7,119 nucleotides of DNA from assembly GCA_902495085.1 (NCBI GenBank), contig CABUWA010000096.1, forward strand, positions 1 through 7,119. Direction: 5' to 3'. This document shows, one piece after another, positions 1 to 6,405 of the stretch. The DNA comes from an uncultured Collinsella sp. (GTDB lineage Bacteria; Actinomycetota; Coriobacteriia; Coriobacteriales; Coriobacteriaceae). The notes below the pieces were generated by a model. That model was not told where the DNA came from. It saw only the letters and a program-made list of their open reading frames with translations, and ran no database searches. How positions within the stretch are numbered: the first letter of the stretch is position 1; each line of letters opens with the position of its first letter. The position numbers and the translations under genes are program-made.

Positions 1-530
1 ATGCCGTCGCGCGCGATATCGGTATAGACCAGGTGTTTAAAGCCCAGCTCGGAAAGCTGCGCCACGGCGTCGTCGAGTGACACACCCGCGCCGTCACGCC
101 AGCCGTTCACCTTGACCTGACCATCACGCGCGGCGATATCTGCCACCAGCAGCTCGCCAAAGCCGCGAGCCGCCACCTCGGCAAATCCCGGCTCGGTCAC
201 GAGCACCGTACCCAGTGCGATGCGACGCGCGCCGTAGCCGGCCAGCTGGTCGATGCGCGCAAGCGAGCGAACGCCGCCGCCCACGTCCACGGACAGACCG
301 TCGATACCGCAGATGGCCTCGATCGCCGCCGAGTTGGCAGCGCACGCGTCCTCGTCCTCGCCAAAGGCAGCGGACAGGTCGACGACGTGCACCCAGCTCG
401 CGCCCTGCTCGGCAAAGGAGCGGGCGACGGCCACGGGGTCGTCGGAATATACCTTGTAGCGGCTCCGGTCGCCGCGCTCCAGGCGCACGACCTTGCCGCC
501 GATCAGATCGATTGCGGGAAACAGAATCAT
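1..530 (-). CDS. hisA: HisA, ProFAR isomerase, partial (C-terminus off window)
   Basis: Translating the minus strand from the ATG at 530 gives 176 codons with no stop, running off the window. HisA is usually about 240 residues, so roughly the last quarter is missing. It is a cytoplasmic TIM-barrel enzyme that isomerises ProFAR to PRFAR, the substrate of the HisH/HisF synthase. Visible landmarks are the start MILFPAIDLIGGKVVRL with catalytic Asp8, a DVGGGVRS phosphate-binding segment near 82-89, the second catalytic aspartate at Asp131 (VADIAARDG), VNGWRDGAGVSL near 141-152, and YTDIARDG at the end of the visible part. The residue before GW is Asn, not the Arg I recall in the bifunctional HisA/TrpF enzyme PriA, and the GVSL stretch resembles enterobacterial HisA, so I favour a dedicated HisA. 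The start overlaps the hisH stop as ATGA, with a GAGGGGG ribosome-binding site at 538-544. Confidence 0.96.
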   Translation of the reverse strand, partial: MILFPAIDLIGGKVVRLERGDRSRYKVYSDDPVAVARSFAEQGASWVHVVDLSAAFGEDEDACAANSAAIEAICGIDGLSVDVGGGVRSLARIDQLAGYGARRIALGTVLVTEPGFAEVAARGFGELLVADIAARDGQVKVNGWRDGAGVSLDDAVAQLSELGFKHLVYTDIARDG

Positions 531-1228
531 CGGCCGGCCCCCTCGACGATGCTCACGAAGCTCTTAAGGATGCGCTGACCCAGCGCAGAGGATTTCTCGG
601 GATGGAACTGGCAGCCCCACACGTTGCCGTGGCGCACGATGCACGGGAAGCTCCGCGTGTAGTGCGTGCGTGCCAGAACATCGGCGGCATCGGCATCGTC
701 GGCCACCGCATAGCTGTGGGTGAAGTACATATTGGCGCCCTCGGCAAAACCGGCGAGCAGCGGGTCGGCCGCACCGGCAGGCGTCATGTGCACCTGGTCC
801 CAGCCCACGTGCGGTACCTTCAGGCGGCTCGACTCCAGACGCGTGCACGAACCGCGCATAATACCCAGGCCATCGACCCAGGGGCCACCGGCCTGCTCGG
901 AGGCATCGTCGTCCGCGTCCGCGTCCTCGTCCGCCGGCACGCCCTCGTCGCCGCGCTCAAAAAAGAGCTGAAGGCCCAGGCAGATGCCGAGCAGCGGAGT
1001 TCCGGCGGCAACGGCGTCGAGCACCGCGTCCGCCTCGCCGCTCTCGCGCATAAAGGCAATCGCGTCGTAGAACGCACCCACGCCCGGGATGACCAAGCCG
1101 TCGGCGTTGCGGATCTGATCCGGATCGTCCGACGTGCAGGCGACGGCACCAGCGCGCGCAAGCCCGCGCACAACGCTCGACAAGTTGCCCTTGTGGTAGT
1201 CGACCACCACGATCTTCGGTTCGCCCAC
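527..1228 (-). CDS. hisH: HisH, glutaminase subunit of imidazole glycerol phosphate synthase
   Basis: Class I glutamine amidotransferase that releases ammonia from glutamine and channels it to HisF, which makes IGP and AICAR. With the GTG start at 1228 the protein has 233 residues. The catalytic triad is visible: Cys83 in GICLGLQLFF, His209 and Glu211 in QFHPEKS. Other family segments are IPGVGAFYDA (48-57), VPHVGWDQV (138-146) and YFTHSYAV (168-175). GTG is chosen because it lies 4 nt after AGGGAGGG and puts the PKIVVVDY strand near the N-terminus, as in the family. An in-frame TTG at 1252 would add 8 residues and is the alternative. Two oddities: an Asp/Glu-rich insertion at about 97-116, soon after the nucleophile, and DYHKGNL where DYGMGNL is usual. 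The gene follows hisB after 45 nt and overlaps hisA by 4 nt. HisF is not visible and is expected downstream of hisA. Confidence 0.96.
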   Translation of the reverse strand: MGEPKIVVVDYHKGNLSSVVRGLARAGAVACTSDDPDQIRNADGLVIPGVGAFYDAIAFMRESGEADAVLDAVAAGTPLLGICLGLQLFFERGDEGVPADEDADADDDASEQAGGPWVDGLGIMRGSCTRLESSRLKVPHVGWDQVHMTPAGAADPLLAGFAEGANMYFTHSYAVADDADAADVLARTHYTRSFPCIVRHGNVWGCQFHPEKSSALGQRILKSFVSIVEGAGR

Positions 1229-1232
1229 GCGA

Positions 1233-1240
1233 CCCTCCCT
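1233..1240 (-). promoter_or_regulatory. Ribosome-binding site that decides the hisH start
   Basis: The minus strand reads AGGGAGGG, then TCGC, then GTG at 1228. This purine-rich site supports GTG over the upstream in-frame TTG at 1252. The TTG has only a weaker AGGGA about 6 nt before it, and it lies inside a potential hairpin. The ATG at 1248 is in another frame. Confidence 0.6.
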
Positions 1241-1252
1241 TATCTCATTCAA

Positions 1253-1275
1253 AACCTGTCCCTTTTTGGCAGGTT
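1253..1275 (-). other. Small hairpin in the hisB-hisH spacer
   Basis: On the minus strand AACCTG (overlapping the hisB stop TAA) is repeated inverted as CAGGTT. A further CC/GG pair forms inside the stem around an AAAAA loop, leaving a 2-nt bulge, and the hairpin is followed by TTTTG. It resembles a weak terminator or attenuator. The stem is short and the T run is only four bases, so chance is a real possibility. Confidence 0.3.
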
Positions 1276-1861
1276 ACAGTGAGCCCTTGGTGCTGGGGAT
1301 GCCCTGCACGCGGGGATCGAGCTCGCAGGCGCGGCGCATCGTGCGGCCCACGGCCTTAAAGGCCGCCTCGATAATGTGATGCGAGTTACCGCCCGCCAGC
1401 TCGCGCACGTGCAGCGTGAGCTTGGCGTCGCGCGCAAAGGCGTAGAAGAACTCGACGGCCAGCTCGGTATCGAAGCTGCCCACGCGCTCGGTCGGCACGG
1501 GCAGCTCGCAGTAGGCCTGCCCGCGGCCCGAAATATCAACAGCAGCCATCACAAGCGTCTCGTCCATGGCAATCGCCGCGTCGGCAAAGCGCGTAATGCC
1601 CGCCTTGTCGCCCAGCGCCTGGCAAAACGCCTCGCCCAACACGATACCCGTGTCCTCGACGGTGTGGTGCGCATCGACCTCCACGTCGCCCACCGCGTGC
1701 ACCGTCAGATCGAACAGACCATGGCGGCCAAAAGCGTTGAGCATGTGGTCGAAAAACGGCACGCCGGTCGAGATATCGCACACGCCGCTTCCGTCCAGGT
1801 CGAGCTTTACGACAATGTCGGTCTCGCCCGTCTTGCGGGTCACCTCGGCATAGCGGTCCAT
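1274..1861 (-). CDS. hisB: HisB, imidazoleglycerol-phosphate dehydratase (monofunctional)
   Basis: The 195-residue product is the usual size of a stand-alone IGP dehydratase, which converts IGP to imidazole-acetol phosphate in a manganese-dependent reaction. The two His-rich metal-binding repeats are clear: DAHHTVEDTGIVLG at about 63-76 and GNSHHIIEAAFKA at about 158-170. GVPFFDHML is at 33-41, and the C-terminal IPSTKGSL tail (188-195) is the family ending. There is no N-terminal HAD phosphatase domain, so this is not the bifunctional enterobacterial HisB, and a separate histidinol-phosphate phosphatase must be encoded elsewhere. The ATG at 1861 directly follows the hisC stop TAG (1864-1862) with no gap. 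Its ribosome-binding site AAGGAGG (1870-1876) lies in the last codons of hisC, so coupling to hisC translation is likely. Confidence 0.98.
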   Translation of the reverse strand: MDRYAEVTRKTGETDIVVKLDLDGSGVCDISTGVPFFDHMLNAFGRHGLFDLTVHAVGDVEVDAHHTVEDTGIVLGEAFCQALGDKAGITRFADAAIAMDETLVMAAVDISGRGQAYCELPVPTERVGSFDTELAVEFFYAFARDAKLTLHVRELAGGNSHHIIEAAFKAVGRTMRRACELDPRVQGIPSTKGSL

Positions 1862-2977
1862 CTACATCTCCTCCTTCACCAGCGCGGCAAACGCAGCCAG
1901 CACCTCGTCGTTTTCCTGCGGGGTACCCACGGTAATGCGTAGGCAGTCCGCGAGCCCCGGCGCGTAGCTAAAGTCGCGCACCAAAATCGAATACTCGTCG
2001 CGCAGACGCTCGCGCACGCGCGTAGCATGCGGCGTGCGTACGAGCACAAAGTTCGCCGCGCTCGGCCATGCCTCCACGGGCAGACCCTCGGCAGCCATTG
2101 CGTGCAGGGCACACAGTTCGCGCTCCCGCTCGGATGCAACCTGTGCCACCACGGGTGCGTACGCATCGCGAGCACGTACGCAGGCAAGCGCGGCGGCCTG
2201 GCTCAGCACGTTAACCGAGTAGATCTGGCGAATCGCCGCAAACGCATCGATGACCTCGGGCGCCGCGATCACATAGCCCAGACGCGTGCCGGCAGCGCCA
2301 AACGCCTTGGACAGCGTATGCAGAATCACCAGGTTGGGATGCTCGGCGATAAGCCCCTGCGCCGTGGTAGCCGCGCCAAACGAATCGTCCGCAAACTCAA
2401 CGTAGGCCTCGTCGACCATGACCATGCCGGGGCACGCATCGCACAGGGCCGCGACAAAGTCGAGCGGCGCCACGTCACCCGTGGGATTGTTGGGCGAGGT
2501 CACGATGGCCAGGTCGCACTCCGGCGCCGCGGCGAGCACGGCTGCCTGGTCGAGCTCAAAGTTCGCCGGATCACGCCACACGTCGCGCACCTCGGTCTGA
2601 CAGAGCGACGCAAAGAACGCGTACTCGCTAAAGCACGGCGGGCAGTTGAGCAGGGTCCGCCCCGCGCCGCCAAACGCCAGCAGGTAGTTGTAGAGCAGCT
2701 CGTCGCCGCCGTTGCCCACGCAGATATTCTCGCGCGCCACGCCATACCAGGCAGCAAGCTCGTCGCGCAGGTCGTTGGACATGGGATCGGGATAGCGGTT
2801 GAGCGGCGTAGCGGCGAGCGCCGCATCGATCGCCTCGCGCACACCGGCCGGCACGGGATAGGTGTTCTCGTTGGCCGAAAGGTTAATGCGCGTGGGCGTA
2901 AAGTTGGGATCATAGGGCTCAATACCAGCCAGATAGGGCTGAACAAGCTCCTTCATGCGAGGCGTCAGCTCGGCCAT
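1862..2977 (-). CDS. hisC: HisC, histidinol-phosphate aminotransferase
   Basis: PLP-dependent fold-type I aminotransferase that transfers an amino group from glutamate to imidazole-acetol phosphate, giving histidinol phosphate. The product is 371 residues, normal for HisC. Landmarks are SANENTYPVP (34-43), RYPDP (61-65), GNGGDELLYNYL (88-99), SPNNPTG (161-167), VDEAYVEFA (188-196), the PLP lysine Lys224 in HTLSKAFGAAGTRLGY (220-235), and a C-terminal LRITVGTP with Arg347 expected to bind the substrate carboxylate. The reading frame stays open upstream into hisD, giving an apparent 29-residue Arg-rich extension. I reject that extension because the ATG at 2977 has a strong AAGGAGG site and sits 1 nt after the hisD stop. 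The gene abuts hisB with no spacer. A broad-specificity aromatic aminotransferase role is possible in principle, but the position among his genes argues for HisC. Confidence 0.97.
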   Translation of the reverse strand: MAELTPRMKELVQPYLAGIEPYDPNFTPTRINLSANENTYPVPAGVREAIDAALAATPLNRYPDPMSNDLRDELAAWYGVARENICVGNGGDELLYNYLLAFGGAGRTLLNCPPCFSEYAFFASLCQTEVRDVWRDPANFELDQAAVLAAAPECDLAIVTSPNNPTGDVAPLDFVAALCDACPGMVMVDEAYVEFADDSFGAATTAQGLIAEHPNLVILHTLSKAFGAAGTRLGYVIAAPEVIDAFAAIRQIYSVNVLSQAAALACVRARDAYAPVVAQVASERERELCALHAMAAEGLPVEAWPSAANFVLVRTPHATRVRERLRDEYSILVRDFSYAPGLADCLRITVGTPQENDEVLAAFAALVKEEM

Positions 2978-2978
2978 A

Positions 2979-4415
2979 TTAGGCCTCCTTGCCGGTCGGA
3001 GCGCCATCCGCGCCCGCAGCCGCCGCCAGGTCCACGCCCTCGGTGACCGTCGCGGTCGTATCACCCGGCCAGGCGACCTTGGTCAGGTCGGCCGCAGCCA
3101 GCGACTCGGCACTCACGGCATCCTCGCCCTGCTCTAGCACGCGACGACGCAGGGCGGCAGAGAGCGCGTGCGCCCACAGGCCCTCGGCCTCGGCCAGGCG
3201 CTGCGTAGCGGGAGCGTCGGAGAGCAGACCCTCGGGCGTATAGCAAATGACGCTCGAGCGCTTAACGAACTCTTCGACCGAAAGCGGGTTGGAGAACATG
3301 GCCGTGCCGCCGGTCGGCAGCGTGTGGTTGGGGCCGGCAACATAATCGCCAAGCGGCTCGGAGCTCCAAGCGCCCACAAAGATGGCGCCGGCGTTGCGAA
3401 TGCCGCCAAGCAGGCCCATCGCATCCTTGCAGTGCAGCTCCAGGTGCTCGGGCGCCACGGTGTTCACGGCCTCAACGGCGGCAGCCATATCGGCGGCCAC
3501 CACGATGGTGCCTTCGTTGTCGAGCGAAGCGCGCGTGATCTCGGCACGCGGCGACTGCGCCACCAGGATGTCGATGCCAGCCTCGACCTCGCGCGCAAAC
3601 TGCTCGTCGCAAGTCACCAGATAGCAGGCTGCCAGCGGATCGTGCTCGGCCTGGGCCATCAGGTCTGCCGCGACCACCATAGGCTTGGCCGTGGTATCGG
3701 CCAGCACGCAGACCTCGGAGGGACCGGCGACCATATCGATACCCACGTCACCCGAGACGATCTGCTTGGCCGCGGCAACAAAGGCGTTACCCGGTCCGGT
3801 GATTTTGTCGACGCGCGGAATGGTCTCGGTACCATACGCAAGTGCGGCCACGGCCTGAGCGCCGCCCACCATATAGATCTCGTCCACGCCGCCGAGCTTT
3901 GCCGCGGCGAGCGTGTAGGGGCTGATCAGGCCGTCTTTTTGCGGCGGGGTCACCATAACCACGCGCTTGACGCCGGCGACCTTGGCGGGAATGGCGTTCA
4001 TGAGCACGGTGGAGGGATATTGCGCGCGGCCGCCCGGTACATAGATGCCGGCCGCCGCGAGCGGGGTCACCTTAACGCCGAGCATCGTGCCGTCCACACG
4101 CGTGGTAAACCAGCTCTGCTCGACCTCGCGCTGGTGGAACTCGCGAATCTGGCGCGCGGCCTTCTCAAGCGCGGCGACAAAGGCCGGGTCGAGGCCTTCG
4201 AGCGCGGCATCGATCTGCTCTTGCGGCAGGCGGAAGCTCTGCAGCTCGACACCGTCAAAACGCTGACAGTAATCGCGCACCGCGGCATCGCCGTTGGCAC
4301 GCACGTTGGCCACGATATCGCGGGCGGCGTCGACGATGTTTTGCGGCAGCACGCCCTTGCGGTTGAGCTGGTTGGTAACGAGGCGCTCACCGGGAGCAAG
4401 CTTGATGGTCTTCAT
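2979..4415 (-). CDS. hisD: HisD, histidinol dehydrogenase with extended C-terminal tail
   Basis: Zinc enzyme that carries out the last two steps, oxidising L-histidinol through histidinal to L-histidine with two NAD+. It has 478 residues; the family is usually about 430. Seen in order: a Rossmann-type region with AAGIYVPGGRAQYPS (121-135) and TGPGNAFVAAAK (206-217), GPSEVCVLAD (231-240), zinc ligands Gln255 and His258 in MAQAEHD, catalytic Glu323-His324 in APEHLEL, Asp357 in GDYVAGPNHTLPTGG, and the fourth expected ligand His416. The core ends near residue 428. The remaining 50 or so residues are Ala/Asp/Gly-rich and look disordered. The ATG at 4415 has AGGGG 8 nt upstream (4424-4428), weaker than the sites of hisC and hisB. 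The gene follows the hisZ-hisG fusion after 105 nt and ends 1 nt before hisC, whose ribosome-binding site lies in its last codons. Confidence 0.97.
   Translation of the reverse strand: MKTIKLAPGERLVTNQLNRKGVLPQNIVDAARDIVANVRANGDAAVRDYCQRFDGVELQSFRLPQEQIDAALEGLDPAFVAALEKAARQIREFHQREVEQSWFTTRVDGTMLGVKVTPLAAAGIYVPGGRAQYPSTVLMNAIPAKVAGVKRVVMVTPPQKDGLISPYTLAAAKLGGVDEIYMVGGAQAVAALAYGTETIPRVDKITGPGNAFVAAAKQIVSGDVGIDMVAGPSEVCVLADTTAKPMVVAADLMAQAEHDPLAACYLVTCDEQFAREVEAGIDILVAQSPRAEITRASLDNEGTIVVAADMAAAVEAVNTVAPEHLELHCKDAMGLLGGIRNAGAIFVGAWSSEPLGDYVAGPNHTLPTGGTAMFSNPLSVEEFVKRSSVICYTPEGLLSDAPATQRLAEAEGLWAHALSAALRRRVLEQGEDAVSAESLAAADLTKVAWPGDTTATVTEGVDLAAAAGADGAPTGKEA
2984..2990 (-). promoter_or_regulatory. 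Ribosome-binding site that decides the hisC start
   Basis: AAGGAGG on the minus strand lies 6 nt before the ATG at 2977 and inside the 3' end of hisD. It fixes the hisC start and makes the longer in-frame ORF reaching to 3064 unlikely. Its place inside hisD suggests hisC is translated by ribosomes finishing hisD. Confidence 0.75.
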
Positions 4416-4520
4416 ATCGGTATCCCCTATCGGTCGAGGTTGTGTTCGAAAAACGAGAGGCCGGGCGGCGGCGCCAATCGGCCCGCAGCCCGTACGTCGG
4501 GGCGCCCGTGCGCGCTCGCG
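4416..4520 (-). other. Spacer between the hisZ-hisG fusion and hisD
   Basis: This is the longest gap inside the operon, at 105 nt; the others are 45 nt or less. On the minus strand it is very GC-rich, holds two copies of the palindrome GGCGCC and a possible 5-bp GGCCG/CGGCC stem, and then CTCGTTTTTCG. It could be a weak internal terminator or processing site that lowers the output of later genes relative to the fusion. I see no convincing -35/-10 promoter and no coding sequence in it. Confidence 0.35.
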
Positions 4521-6236
4521 CTATTGTGCCGAGCCCGCGACGGGCTCAAAATGCTTGTCCTTAACGGCCGCGGCCAGGCGATCTGCCAGATTGCGTACGC
4601 GCGGATCAAGGCGCGCAGCACCCGGATTGACAAAGAAGCGGGCTGTGCAGTCCATGATGCGGCCGGTGATGACCAGGTCGTTGTCGCGCAGCGTGGCGCC
4701 CGTGGCGGTAATATCCACGATGCGATCGGTCATGCCGACAATGGGGCCCAGCTCGATGTTACCGTGCAGCGAAACGATGTCAGCGTTCACGCCGTGCTCG
4801 GCATACCAGGCACTCGCGATGCGCGGGTACTTGGTGGCCACGCGAAGCGACCCGCGACGGGCATAGTTGCGCTCGGCCTGGCCGGCGCGCCCTGCGGGCT
4901 CCGCCTCGATAAACGTGCACAGGCCATAGCCCAAATCGACCAGCTGCAGCAGGTTGAGGTCTGCCTCGATGAGCGAGTCCCAACCGCAGATGCCGCAATC
5001 GGCACCACCACAGCCCACAAAGGCAGGCGCATCACTGGGGCGCACGATGACAAACTCGATATCGCCGACTGTGCCCTCTCCGGCACGCGTGTCGCGACCG
5101 CGCACGATCAGGTGACGGCCGGGGTCGCGCAGCTCAGAGACGTCCAAGCCCGCGGCCTCGAGCACCTCGAGCGTGTCGGCCTTAAGCGAGCCCTTGGGCA
5201 CGGCTATACGCAGCGGACCCTCGGCGCCACGGCCCACGGCGTGGTCGCCATCGGAAGCGGCGTCCTCGGCCGAGGTGCGCACGGCCTCCAGACGCTCGAG
5301 CGAAAAGGCGAAGCCCGCCGCCGGCACCTCGATACCGTCGCCAAATGCGCCGCTAAAGATGGAGTCGTAGCGACCGCCCGAGCCCACCGGATCGGGCAGG
5401 CCGCCGGCATAGGCCTTAAAGACCAGGCCCGTGTAGTAATCGAAAGAGTTCATGATGGAGAAGTCGAATGACAGCACCTGGGCGTCCTCGGGTGCCAGGC
5501 CCTCGACCAGGGCACGCAGCTCGCGCGTCAGCGGCGCGACGATGCCGGCAGCCTCCAGCAGCGCATCCACGCGGTCGAGCACCTCGGCACCACCGTGCAG
5601 GCACGGCAGCTCGCTAATGGCGGCCTTGACGGCCTCGGGCTCGGCACTTGCCGCCACGCGGGCATCGAGGCCCACAAAGTCGTTGGCGTGCACGCAGCTC
5701 AGCGCCTCGGCAGCCAGCTCGCGATCTTCGCACGCCGCAAGCAGTTCCTTAAACGGACGCACACTGCCTGCGATAATGCGTGCATCGGGCAGCGCCAGCT
5801 TGCGCACGGCCTCGGCCACCAGCGAGACGATCTCGACATCGCCCGCGGTGTCGCCCGCACCGATGAGCTCAAAGCCCAGTTGCGTAAACTGACGCGAGCC
5901 ACCGGCATTGCGCTGGCACTCGCGAACCACCGGCGCCTCGTAGCGCAGGCGCAGCGGCAGATCGGCCGCGCGCATGCGGGTCGAAACCAGGCGCACAATC
6001 GGCAGTGTGTTGTCGGGACGAACCACCAGCAGGCGACCGTCATCATCAAAGAGCTTAAACGGCGTGTCCGCAATGCGGCCGCCCTCCTCGAGCGAACCCT
6101 TGTCCTCGAGCAGCGGCGTCTCGACCGGAAGGTAATGATGCTCCCTAAAGCAGCCCTTCACCGTCAGCGCAATCTCCTCGCGCGCCTGAGCCTCCTCGGG
6201 CAATATGTCCCGGAATCCCCACGGTGTGGCCGTCAT
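4521..6236 (-). CDS. hisZG: HisZ-HisG fusion: ATP phosphoribosyltransferase regulatory plus catalytic subunit
   Basis: A single 571-residue reading frame holds two proteins that are normally separate. Residues 1-322 are a HisZ-type paralogue of histidyl-tRNA synthetase: WGFRDILPEEA (6-16), VRPDNTLPIVRLV (72-84), RQFTQLGFELIGAG (115-128), FDYYTGLVFKAY (265-276), GSGGRYDSI (285-293) and GFAFSLERLEA (308-318). The synthetase motif RGLDYYTG appears as NSFDYYTG, lacking the catalytic arginine, so tRNA charging is unlikely. Residues 323-340 form an acidic, flexible-looking linker. Residues 341-571 are a complete short-form HisG: LRIAVPKGSL (342-351), the GGADCGICGWD segment (410-420) and the PRPP-binding stretch DRIVDITATGATL (504-516). 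The enzyme condenses ATP with PRPP, the committed step; HisZ is the part that senses histidine in split systems. The ATG at 6236 has AGGAGG 8 nt upstream. An assembly artefact is unlikely because the frame is clean throughout, but transcript or protein data would settle it. Confidence 0.93.
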   Translation of the reverse strand: MTATPWGFRDILPEEAQAREEIALTVKGCFREHHYLPVETPLLEDKGSLEEGGRIADTPFKLFDDDGRLLVVRPDNTLPIVRLVSTRMRAADLPLRLRYEAPVVRECQRNAGGSRQFTQLGFELIGAGDTAGDVEIVSLVAEAVRKLALPDARIIAGSVRPFKELLAACEDRELAAEALSCVHANDFVGLDARVAASAEPEAVKAAISELPCLHGGAEVLDRVDALLEAAGIVAPLTRELRALVEGLAPEDAQVLSFDFSIMNSFDYYTGLVFKAYAGGLPDPVGSGGRYDSIFSGAFGDGIEVPAAGFAFSLERLEAVRTSAEDAASDGDHAVGRGAEGPLRIAVPKGSLKADTLEVLEAAGLDVSELRDPGRHLIVRGRDTRAGEGTVGDIEFVIVRPSDAPAFVGCGGADCGICGWDSLIEADLNLLQLVDLGYGLCTFIEAEPAGRAGQAERNYARRGSLRVATKYPRIASAWYAEHGVNADIVSLHGNIELGPIVGMTDRIVDITATGATLRDNDLVITGRIMDCTARFFVNPGAARLDPRVRNLADRLAAAVKDKHFEPVAGSAQ

Positions 6237-6244
6237 CTGGTGAG

Positions 6245-6250
6245 CCTCCT
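6245..6250 (-). promoter_or_regulatory. Ribosome-binding site of the hisZ-hisG gene
   Basis: A perfect AGGAGG on the minus strand lies 8 nt before the ATG at 6236. It supports that start, which gives the usual HisZ N-terminus (GFRDILPEEA beginning at residue 7). Confidence 0.85.
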
Positions 6251-6271
6251 CATGCTGTGTTTCGTATAGAA

Positions 6272-6303
6272 CAGAAGACCGGCATAGCTCCGCCGGTCTT
6301 CTG
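6272..6303 (-). terminator. Perfect 12-bp inverted repeat: terminator or leader hairpin before the his operon
   Basis: CAGAAGACCGGC (6272-6283) is matched exactly by its reverse complement GCCGGTCTTCTG (6292-6303) around an 8-nt loop. On the minus strand the hairpin is followed by TTCTAT, which is T-rich but not a strong U tract. It may terminate transcription from the isomerase gene upstream, or act as an attenuator in the his leader, since only 35 nt separate it from the hisZ-hisG start codon. A possible -10 (TATACG, at 6263-6268) lies between hairpin and gene, and another (TATGCT, at 6312-6317) lies upstream of it; neither has a convincing -35. The stem is certain from the sequence; its function and direction are inferred. 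Confidence 0.5.
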
Positions 6304-6405
6304 GGTACTTTAGCATACTAGAGTGTTTGCGGGGAAAATCCATCGCAGCCGCTCACACCGTATTCATTTGGAAACATAGGATAGGTTGCCGCAACCCAAC
6401 CCCAC
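6304..6405 (-). other. Upstream part of the intergenic region between the isomerase and the his operon
   Basis: This stretch is more AT-rich than the genes and probably carries the his promoter, though no -35/-10 pair is convincing. It contains a small inverted repeat (GGTTG...CAACC at 6384-6396) soon after the isomerase stop. I see no T-box core sequence and no leader peptide rich in His codons. Confidence 0.35.

Noticed and set aside
1..530. Bifunctional PriA (HisA/TrpF) as in Streptomyces and Mycobacterium
   Set aside because: The GW segment is preceded by Asn rather than Arg and reads like dedicated HisA (GVSL after it). The C-terminal part is missing, so this is a leaning rather than proof.
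215..1282. 355-codon open frame on the plus strand across hisA and hisH
   Set aside because: It is antisense to two clear his genes, its product is low-complexity and Arg-rich, and it has no convincing ribosome-binding site or family.
2027..3046. 339-codon open frame on the plus strand opposite hisC
   Set aside because: It is a GC-driven antisense shadow of hisC with no recognisable domain.
2978..3064. 29-residue N-terminal extension of HisC
   Set aside because: It overlaps the 3' end of hisD, is Arg/Pro-rich and unlike HisC. The internal ATG at 2977 has an AAGGAGG site at ideal distance.
3168..5471. 767-codon open frame on the plus strand, antisense to hisD and the hisZ-hisG fusion
   Set aside because: It is a shadow of GC-rich codon usage in the real minus-strand genes. 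Its product is His/Arg/Gly-rich with no recognisable family, and it crosses two well-supported genes.
5217..6236. Histidyl-tRNA synthetase (hisS)
   Set aside because: The catalytic arginine of the RGLDYY motif is replaced (NSFDYY), the anticodon-binding domain is missing, and a HisG domain follows directly. This fits HisZ.
6237..6405. T-box riboswitch or His-rich leader peptide controlling the operon
   Set aside because: No T-box core sequence and no short ORF with a run of His codons is present on the minus strand.
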